From an uncultured Bacteroidota bacterium (GTDB taxonomy: Bacteria > Bacteroidota > Bacteroidia > Bacteroidales > GWA2-32-17), in assembly GCA_903837285.1 (NCBI GenBank), contig CAILUD010000191.1, positions 1 through 60,643 of the forward strand: a stretch of DNA of 60,643 bases, given 5' to 3'. Position 1 is the first letter of the stretch. Each line of letters begins with the position of its first letter. Positions 54,168 through 60,643 of the stretch are shown here, one piece after another. A program made the position numbers and the translations under genes. The notes below the pieces were generated by a model. That model saw nothing but the letters and a program-made list of their open reading frames with translations, had not been told where the DNA came from and did not search any database.

Positions 54168-55934
54168 TTATAACCTCGATTTTATTTTTTCTATAATTTC
54201 ACGAGGTATTTTTCGTGATACTGGAATGTCAAAACTAAGGTCTTGAAAATGTAATCTAAATCCCTGAGCATTTCCAGAAACTCTTTTAATATGCGTAATG
54301 TTAATTATATAAGATTTATGACATCTTAAAATATCTTCATATTGTGCTAGTTGTTCTTCTAGCTTTTTTAACGTAACTCTATATAATTCTTTTTTTAGCT
54401 TTCCGTCTTTATTATAAAATATAGCCGAATAATTATCATTTGCTTCAATGCATATTAAGTCTTTTAATGCAAAAGATAAATCTGTTTCGTTTTCAAAATG
54501 AAGGGATAATTTAGTTTCATTCAAAAGTAAAGGTACAGAGGTGTTTATTTGTTCAGAAACTTCTTCTGCTGTTTTTAAATGAGAATTTAATAAAACTCTT
54601 TCTAAAATTAGAACTGTAATAAAAATAGGTAGTATGGCTATAGTTAATACATCAACAAATACAGAAAAGAAATTAAAAAATGAAATTTCGTAATCAAATA
54701 AACCACTAACTAACATTATAAATGAAACAATTAATAAGGATGCAATAATTATTGCTACATATAAAACTATTTGTCTGGTTTGTTCTACAATTCTTCTTAG
54801 ATTGCTTATAGCTAGAACTAACGAAAGTACAAACGTAATTAAAAGAAAATATCTGTTTCGTTTTTCTGTTTTAGCTTTCTGGGTTTCGAGAGCATTGGTT
54901 GCTTTTAAAAATTGAATTTGTTTTTCCTTTTTTTCAATTTCAAACCTTGTTTCAATTTCAGCTATTTTATTACTTATTTCAACACTGTTAGTTGAATCGT
55001 TTAGTGCTACATATTTTTTAAGATAACTGTATGCTTTGTCTTTATTTCCAAGCTTAAACCATGTTTCGGATAAATCTTTAAAGCCTTGAATTATACTGTT
55101 TTTAAAATCAATTTTTGTAGCGTAAAATAAGCTAGAATCAAAATATTGTACTGATTTTGCAATATCGTTTTTTGCTTGAAATAATTTGCCCAATTCGCTA
55201 TAACACACTGAAACTCCTGCAATATCATTTATTTGTTTAGCTATTCCAATTGCTTCCGTAATGCTTTCCATAGCTTTATCATATCTGCCTCTTTTAGTGT
55301 CAACTCCCGCAATACCATATAAAGCATAATAAATACCTTCTTTATTTTTTATTTGTTGTTCGATAAGTAAAGAGTTGTAATAATATGAATAAGCCAGATC
55401 AAGGCTGTCAATGTTATCATATATTAAACCTATATTATATAAGCGAATAGATAATTGTTTTTTGTTACCAGTTTTTTCTTCCAGAATTTGAGATTCTTTA
55501 AAATATGATAATGCTTTTTTGTAATCGCCCTGAACCTGATATACGCTTCCTATATTATTTAAGCATGAAGACTTTGTTTCTAGATCGTTATTCTTTTCGG
55601 CAATTTTAAGGGCTTTAAAATAATGATCAATTGCTTCATCAAATTTGCCAAGATTTTTATTAATAATCCCCATTAAATTATGAGCATTTACTTCTCCTTT
55701 TAAAAATTTTATTGAGATACTTAAATTAAGGGCATCGTTAGCATAACTAAGAGATTTTTTTGGAAATTTATTTCTATATTGAAAACCTAAAGTATTTAAA
55801 ATTTCTACTTTAACACTATCTATAGAAGTTGTTTTTAATTTATTTTCTAAACTATCTATTACTCTTTCCTGAGAAATAACAGTAATTGAAAATAACAGAA
55901 GTGTTAGGCTTAATATGAAAAGTTTAATATTCAT
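54168..55934 (-). CDS. Membrane-bound TPR sensor with LytTR DNA-binding domain
   Basis: A 588-residue one-component regulator. A signal sequence (about 1-22, ending VISQ) is followed by about seven tetratricopeptide repeats to residue 320 (NNIGSVYQVQGDYKKALSYF, YNIGLIYDNIDSLDLAYSYY) and a coiled coil at about 325-360. Three membrane helices lie at about 362-449. A cytoplasmic LytTR domain follows at about 485-588 (ICIEANDNYSAIFYN, YRVTLKKLEEQL, ILRCHKSYIINITHI). Topology predicts TPRs outside the inner membrane and DNA binding inside. No kinase or receiver domain is present, so signalling is probably direct. It is the first gene of the leftward surface-protein series, with direct-repeat operators before the next two genes. 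Confidence 0.88.
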   Translation of the reverse strand: MNIKLFILSLTLLLFSITVISQERVIDSLENKLKTTSIDSVKVEILNTLGFQYRNKFPKKSLSYANDALNLSISIKFLKGEVNAHNLMGIINKNLGKFDEAIDHYFKALKIAEKNNDLETKSSCLNNIGSVYQVQGDYKKALSYFKESQILEEKTGNKKQLSIRLYNIGLIYDNIDSLDLAYSYYYNSLLIEQQIKNKEGIYYALYGIAGVDTKRGRYDKAMESITEAIGIAKQINDIAGVSVCYSELGKLFQAKNDIAKSVQYFDSSLFYATKIDFKNSIIQGFKDLSETWFKLGNKDKAYSYLKKYVALNDSTNSVEISNKIAEIETRFEIEKKEKQIQFLKATNALETQKAKTEKRNRYFLLITFVLSLVLAISNLRRIVEQTRQIVLYVAIIIASLLIVSFIMLVSGLFDYEISFFNFFSVFVDVLTIAILPIFITVLILERVLLNSHLKTAEEVSEQINTSVPLLLNETKLSLHFENETDLSFALKDLICIEANDNYSAIFYNKDGKLKKELYRVTLKKLEEQLAQYEDILRCHKSYIINITHIKRVSGNAQGFRLHFQDLSFDIPVSRKIPREIIEKIKSRL

Positions 55935-56195
55935 TAATAAGTACCAGCAGTTTTTATTATATGAAATGGGAATCTGTTGTTAAATATTATAAATACAAAA
56001 ATACACTTATTATTTTAAACTTTAAAAGGAAAAGAAATTGCTTTAAAATTGAATTTTTTATAATAATGAAAACAAATGGTTCATTAGTATAGTCGGTTCT
56101 AATTAGAAATAGATGTTTTACAAGGTAATGTTTTTCATTATTTTTGTATTTGTATATCCGTATATGTATATGTTGTAATATGTTAATGATTTGTG

Positions 56196-56270
56196 TCATA
56201 GTTAAGTAGCGAATAAAAGGCAACCTGTAAAATTATTCTTCGTCTTAATTGCAAAACCGATTAACTATGA
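56196..56270 (+). promoter_or_regulatory. Leader inverted repeat that includes the start codon
   Basis: TCATAGTTAA (56196-56205) and TTAACTATGA (56261-56270) are exact complements, and the right arm contains the ATG at 56267. The loop holds a small AGG-CAA-CCT hairpin. Folding would hide the start codon. A stretch AGCGAATAAAAGGCAACCTG resembles AGCGATAAAAGGTTAACCTG near the 5' end of the candidate ncRNA. Confidence 0.5.
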
Positions 56271-58588
56271 AAAAAATATTTCTTTCTCTTATTGTTATGG
56301 TAATAACTATAAGCGGATTTGCCCAACTAAATGCAACGATTTCAAATCAGACTAATCTTTTTTGTAATGGAATGTGCACTGGTACTGCAACAGTTGCAGC
56401 AACTGGAGGAACCGCACCATACACATATTCATGGAATACTGTTCCTGTTCAAACAACTGCTCAGGTAACCAATCTTTGCGCAGGTACTTATACAGTAACA
56501 GTAACAGATAATGCCTCTTTAACTTCTACTGCAACTGTTTCAATTACTCAGCCTTCGCCGATTATAATTAATCTTTCAACGGTAAATGTTACTTGTTGGG
56601 GTGCCTGTAATGGGGTAATTTCTACATCAGTAATGGGAGGAACACCTGCATATAACTATCAATGGAATAATGCAATGTCAAGTCCAAATATTTTCACAGC
56701 ATGTGTAGGGTTTTATAGTTTAACGGTTACTGATATAACTGGTTGCACTGCAACAGCAGCAACTGTTATAACAGAACCACAATTTTTTCAAGCTTCTGCT
56801 TTGTCAATTCCTGATACATGTAATCAAGGCCATGGTTCTGCAACAGTTAATATTACTGGTGGTACTATGCCATTTATGGTAAATTGGAGTACTGGTAGTA
56901 ATTCCATTTCAATTTCAAGTCTTACAGCTGGTTTGTATTCTGTTACTGCAACTGAGTCGAATGGTTGTACTGCAGTTGCTATGACAGTAGTAAATAATTT
57001 AGCTCCTTCTGCAAATCTTGGTGTAGATTATTCTATTTGTACAGGAATATGCGATACAATTACTGTTCATCCAATTGGTGGGTCAACTCCGGTATCGTAT
57101 ATTTGGAGTAATATGTCAACAAATGATTCACTTATTGTTTGTCCAGCTGGTAATTCAAATTATTCAGTTACTGTTACCGATGCGTTTGGATGTTCATCAA
57201 CCGATAATATTAATGTAAATCTCGTTCAGCATTGTAATACTATTTCGGGTATTTTTTATCAGGATTTGGATAATGACGGTGTGCAGGATTTAGGCGAAAA
57301 TCCTTTGCCTAATATAGTGGTAATGATTACTCCTGGTTCTTATTATGCAACTACAAATAGTATTGGGTATTATGAATTTCTTGTTGATACTGGTAACTTT
57401 ATTATAACACCTATAAATAACTCAACATATACTGTTATCAGTCCTGCAACTCAACAGGCAGTTATGTACAATGCATATGAAACTGATGCTTTAAATAATT
57501 TTGGTGTATATGTTGAATCACACGGAGATCTTCGTGTATACATAAGTAGTACTGCAATGCGTCCTGGATTTGCTTCAGGTTATTATTTAACATACTATAA
57601 TTTTGGAACTGACACAACTAACGCTACTGTAATTTTAAAATTGGATGCTGTACCTAATTTTGTATCGGCATCTCAAGCATATACTTCGATATTAGGTGAT
57701 TCTATAACTTGGGATATTAATGGAATGGCACCAAATAGTTATTCTTATATTTATGTAAGTACAATGATTCCAGTGGCAACAACCTTAGGAACTGTTGTTA
57801 CTTCACAAGCTACAATACTTCCCGTTGTTAGCGATACATTACCTGCAAATAATTATTCTACAGATGTAAGAATTGTATCTGGTTCATGGGATCCAAATGA
57901 TAAAGCGGTTTCCCCTAGTGGTGTTTTTCCTCCAGCTTTAGTAGCAGCAGGTAATTATCTAAATTATACAATTAGATTCCAGAATACAGGAACAGATACT
58001 GCTTTTAATATTCATATAATTGATACATTAAGTCAGAATTTAAATATTTCAAGTTTTGAGTTGGTTGCATCAAGTCATCCATGTAATTTTAATATTCACG
58101 ATATTGGAATAGTGGACTTTGTTTTTAACAATATACAGCTTCCTGATAGTGGAGTAAACGAGCCGGGTAGTAATGGTTATGTTCAATACAAAATAAAACC
58201 AAAAAGTACACTTTCAATAGGAGCTGAAATTGAAAATACTGCTTTTATTTATTTTGATTTTAATTTGCCTGTTATGACTAATACTGTTTCAACAATGATT
58301 GAACAATATCAGTCTGTAACATATTCTGAAATATCTAAAAATATTCTTAATGTATGGCCTAATCCTTCAAATGGAGATTTTCTAATTGCTTGTAATTTAA
58401 ATAATACTGGAATAGTTTCAATTGAAGTAACTGATATTTTAGGAAAGCAGATTTTGAATAAACAAGTTGAACAAATTTCAACCATTGAATTTAAACAATC
58501 AATACATATTGAAGGTGAGGGAATGTATATTGTTAAAGTTTCAACAAATAAAGATGTTTATACTGCAAGGATAATTATTGCAAAATAA
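56267..58588 (+). CDS. SprB-repeat surface protein, T9SS type A sorting domain
   Basis: 773 residues from the ATG at 56267, which gives the signal peptide MKKIFLSLIVMVITISGFAQ; an upstream in-frame TTG is unlikely. Three or four SprB-type repeats occupy about 20-330 (CNGMCTGTATVAATGGTAPY, CWGACNGVISTSVMGGTPAY), each ending with a TYTVTVTDN-like strand. A SdrD_B-like segment follows (GIFYQDLDNDGVQDLGENPL), then a DUF11/DUF7619-like domain with the signature SGSWDPNDKAVSPSG at about 545 and YIRFQNTGTDTAFNI-type text. The C-terminus is a type A sorting domain (LNVWPNPSNGDFLI ... GMYIVKVSTN). SprB repeats occur in the gliding adhesin of Flavobacterium. Surface display is expected; a motility role is inferred. 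Confidence 0.88.
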   Translation: MKKIFLSLIVMVITISGFAQLNATISNQTNLFCNGMCTGTATVAATGGTAPYTYSWNTVPVQTTAQVTNLCAGTYTVTVTDNASLTSTATVSITQPSPIIINLSTVNVTCWGACNGVISTSVMGGTPAYNYQWNNAMSSPNIFTACVGFYSLTVTDITGCTATAATVITEPQFFQASALSIPDTCNQGHGSATVNITGGTMPFMVNWSTGSNSISISSLTAGLYSVTATESNGCTAVAMTVVNNLAPSANLGVDYSICTGICDTITVHPIGGSTPVSYIWSNMSTNDSLIVCPAGNSNYSVTVTDAFGCSSTDNINVNLVQHCNTISGIFYQDLDNDGVQDLGENPLPNIVVMITPGSYYATTNSIGYYEFLVDTGNFIITPINNSTYTVISPATQQAVMYNAYETDALNNFGVYVESHGDLRVYISSTAMRPGFASGYYLTYYNFGTDTTNATVILKLDAVPNFVSASQAYTSILGDSITWDINGMAPNSYSYIYVSTMIPVATTLGTVVTSQATILPVVSDTLPANNYSTDVRIVSGSWDPNDKAVSPSGVFPPALVAAGNYLNYTIRFQNTGTDTAFNIHIIDTLSQNLNISSFELVASSHPCNFNIHDIGIVDFVFNNIQLPDSGVNEPGSNGYVQYKIKPKSTLSIGAEIENTAFIYFDFNLPVMTNTVSTMIEQYQSVTYSEISKNILNVWPNPSNGDFLIACNLNNTGIVSIEVTDILGKQILNKQVEQISTIEFKQSIHIEGEGMYIVKVSTNKDVYTARIIIAK

Positions 58589-58606
58589 ATATTAATAGTT
58601 CTTTTT

Positions 58607-58632
58607 AAAGCCATACAGAAATGTATGGCTTT
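58607..58632 (+). terminator. Intrinsic terminator after the SprB-repeat gene
   Basis: AAAGCCATAC (58607-58616) pairs with GTATGGCTTT (58623-58632), followed by TTTTTG. It lies 18 bases after the stop. Confidence 0.88.
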
Positions 58633-58640
58633 TTTTGTTT

Positions 58641-58800
58641 AATACCAAAGTGAAATAATACTTAGTCCAATTTGTAACATCACAAACCACAGTCATCCTG
58701 AGGTTCTCGAAGGATTTGCCCACAACCCCTCACACATGTTTCGAGAGCCTCAACATGACTCCGTATATTGGACTAGTTTGTAATCCATTTTGGTATAATA
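58641..58800. repeat. Nested palindromic intergenic element (about 160 bp)
   Basis: Three nested complementary pairs: ATACCAAA (58642-58649) with TTTGGTAT (58789-58796); AGTCCAA (58664-58670) with TTGGACT (58768-58774); and a 20-base arm AGTCATCCTGAGGTTCTCGA (58691-58710) with 58741-58760 (3 mismatches). The GTCAT-C-TGA core resembles the repeat at 15843-15931. No coding potential. Confidence 0.75.
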
Positions 58801-59006
58801 ACTAGATTTAATCTGTTAACAAAAATTCATTTTTTATTAAAGAAAAATTAAACTTTATTTGAAAAAAATAAATTATATTTATTGACTTTTTAGTTCTTTT
58901 AATTTTTATTTTCTGAAGTTGAGTACCTTGATGTATGTTGCTTGATATATAGCGATATAGCTGAAGCCGATTTCGTGTAGATTATTTAAAAAATAGTTTT
59001 GCGATA
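58801..59006. other. AT-rich leader before the right-edge gene
   Basis: 206 bases without a gene. It contains a TTTG at about 58857 and TATTTATTG shortly after, a poor promoter match. I see no clear operator or GGGGTAAAA-type repeat. Confidence 0.4.
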
Positions 59007-60643
59007 ATGAGGTATTTAATTTCTTTTCTAAAAAATACTGTAGTTTCCACATTCTTAAATGCGTGGAAGGCATTTTTTGCATTAATTATCTTTGTTTTTT
59101 GTGTATTTATTTCAAATACTCATGCTCAGTTAGCTGTTACTAATACTATGACGCCAACTCAACTTGTACAAAATGTATTAGTAGGGGGTGGGGTAACAAT
59201 TTCAAATGTAACTTATACAGGTGGTGCAAATTCTAAAGGATCATTTACAAATGGTGCAACTACAAATCTTGGTTTAGGAAGTGGAATTGTACTTACTACT
59301 GGTACAGTTACTCAAACTGCCAATGCTGCTACTTATTTTATGAATGTAAATCTTGGGCTGGCTGGTAATGCTCAACTTAATGCTATTAATAATGGTACTT
59401 CTACATTTGATGCTTGTATTCTAGAATTTGATTTTGTTCCGCTATCGGACACTGTAAAATTTAGATATGTTTTTGGATCAGAGGAATATCCAAATTGGGT
59501 TTGTTCTCAATACCAAGATATTTTTGCGTTTTTTGTAAACGGACCAAACCCTGCTGGAGGAAATTATACAAATTATAATATTGCTTTAATACCCGGAACT
59601 TCATTACCAGTTTCTGTAAATAGTGTGAATAACGGAAGTGTTGGTACCAGTGTTAATACTGGTGCAGGAGGATGTATTTCGCTTGCATACTCAAGTTTAT
59701 ATGTAGCTAATTCCGGTTCAACTATTGCTTTTAATGGATTTACAACACCTTTAACTGCATGGTGTAAAGTTACCCCTTGTCAGACTTATCATATGAAATT
59801 AGCAATTGCTGATGGTTTTAATGGTTTGTATGATTCTGGAGTATTTCTTGAAGCTAATAGTTTTACATCAACTTCTTATTCTTTAGCTGAAACTTATTCT
59901 AATCCTTCATTAGGTAATAATGCAGTAGAGAGCTGCTCAAATGGTTTGTTTACTTTTTCATTATCTTCTGTAGCAACAACACCTGTCACTATTAATTATA
60001 CTATTTCTGGATCTGCTGTAAATGGGACAGATTACTCACTTATTCCACATAGTATTACAATTACTGCTGGGCAAAGTTCAGGAATAATTACTATCTCGCC
60101 TTCAAATGATGCTTTATCAGAAGGGACTGAAACTGTTATTCTGAATTATATGAATGGTTGCACACCCCAGTCAGATACTATTTATATTATTGATAAAGTT
60201 CCAGTTAATATATCAATGGGAAATAATGTAACAACATGCATAGGTGGCTCTGTAAATATTTCTGTAACACCTAACAGTGGAACTTTTCCATATACATATT
60301 CCTGGAATAATAGTGCAGGAAATAATAGCTCAGCAACTGTCACTCCCACTGTTACCACAACTTATATTGTAACTGTTACCGATTTATGTGGTTCAACAGC
60401 AACGGGAAGTCAGATAGTAACAATATCCAGTTTAACTACAAATGCTGGTAATGATCAAATTATTTGTAGTGGAAATGGTGCCTCTCTTTCTGCAACAAAT
60501 GGAGGTACTTATTTATGGAGTAATAGCGGAAATACATCAACAATTATAGTTACTCCCATTATCACAACAACTTATATTGTAACTGTTACTTCAGGTACGT
60601 GTGTTGCTGTAGATTCGGTTGTTGTAAATGTTGTTCAAATGCC
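59007..60643 (+). CDS. Choice-of-anchor L surface protein, 5' part (runs off right edge)
   Basis: Open from ATG 59007 to the last base (545 codons, no stop seen). Signal/membrane segment with NAWKAFFALIIFVFCVFIS and cleavage after THAQ. Residues about 45-295 are a choice-of-anchor L domain with ILEFDFVPLSDTVKFRYVF and FGSEEYP, a paralogue of 37978-43170. A Calx-beta-like module follows (INYTISGSAVNGTDYSLIPH, ITISPSNDALSEGTETVIL), then Ig-like repeats ending in TYIVTVT. By analogy it should end in a T9SS type B domain beyond the window. The frame is long and in phase throughout, so I regard it as a real gene. Confidence 0.9.
   Translation, partial: MRYLISFLKNTVVSTFLNAWKAFFALIIFVFCVFISNTHAQLAVTNTMTPTQLVQNVLVGGGVTISNVTYTGGANSKGSFTNGATTNLGLGSGIVLTTGTVTQTANAATYFMNVNLGLAGNAQLNAINNGTSTFDACILEFDFVPLSDTVKFRYVFGSEEYPNWVCSQYQDIFAFFVNGPNPAGGNYTNYNIALIPGTSLPVSVNSVNNGSVGTSVNTGAGGCISLAYSSLYVANSGSTIAFNGFTTPLTAWCKVTPCQTYHMKLAIADGFNGLYDSGVFLEANSFTSTSYSLAETYSNPSLGNNAVESCSNGLFTFSLSSVATTPVTINYTISGSAVNGTDYSLIPHSITITAGQSSGIITISPSNDALSEGTETVILNYMNGCTPQSDTIYIIDKVPVNISMGNNVTTCIGGSVNISVTPNSGTFPYTYSWNNSAGNNSSATVTPTVTTTYIVTVTDLCGSTATGSQIVTISSLTTNAGNDQIICSGNGASLSATNGGTYLWSNSGNTSTIIVTPIITTTYIVTVTSGTCVAVDSVVVNVVQM

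Overview
The window is a 60.6 kb AT-rich chromosomal stretch from a member of the Bacteroidota, probably a free-living gliding or surface-growing lineage. Three things point there: several giant secreted proteins with type IX secretion system (T9SS) type A or type B sorting domains, a PorP/SprF-family gene, and promoters of the Bacteroidota form TTTG-N19-21-TAnnTTTG. Families such as DUF4831, the BatA/VWA protein and the short-ACT IlvA fit the same phylum. I cannot name the genus.

Left part (1-26 kb): a truncated T9SS gene tail at the left edge and a 2105-aa beta-helix surface protein are followed by housekeeping genes on both strands. These are ornithine aminotransferase, a DUF4831 lipoprotein with a BatA/VWA membrane protein, a DUF819 membrane protein, an MtfA-like metallopeptidase, a DUF4139 protein, an AddA/RecB-like helicase-nuclease, an unusual lipoprotein made only of a SecD periplasmic-type domain, tRNA-Leu(UAA) and tRNA-Gly(GCC), a beta-barrel protein, a saccharopine-dehydrogenase-like protein, a lipoprotein-yicC-gmk operon, a nitroreductase with an iron-sulfur CDGSH protein, and a DedA protein.

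Middle part (26.7-38 kb): a gene-free interval of about 1.2 kb carries a consensus promoter, about 590 nt of hairpin-rich sequence with GNRA tetraloops, and two terminator-like hairpins. It looks like a large structured non-coding RNA. After it come an RRM RNA-binding protein, a dipeptidyl peptidase IV, a tRNA-Leu(GAG) preceded by a duplicated 5' half of itself, and the branched-chain amino-acid operon ilvD-ilvB-ilvN-ilvC-ilvA on the minus strand. The operon has its own attenuator: a 15-codon leader peptide with six Ile codons, an antiterminator pairing and an intrinsic terminator.

Right part (38-60.6 kb): a surface-protein island. Two proteins with choice-of-anchor L domains (37978-43170, and a partial one running off the right edge from 59007) and a SprB-repeat protein read rightward. 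Leftward is a series headed by a membrane-bound TPR-LytTR regulator, then a 2.35-kaa type B repeat protein, a beta-helix type A protein and a small beta-barrel. A pair of 9-bp direct repeats with a 20-bp period, the layout LytTR proteins bind, lies about 120-145 bp upstream of two of these genes. This suggests a local sensor-adhesin regulon.

Dispersed palindromic repeats (two opposite copies of one family, plus two of other kinds) lie in intergenic regions, including inside the ilv operon.
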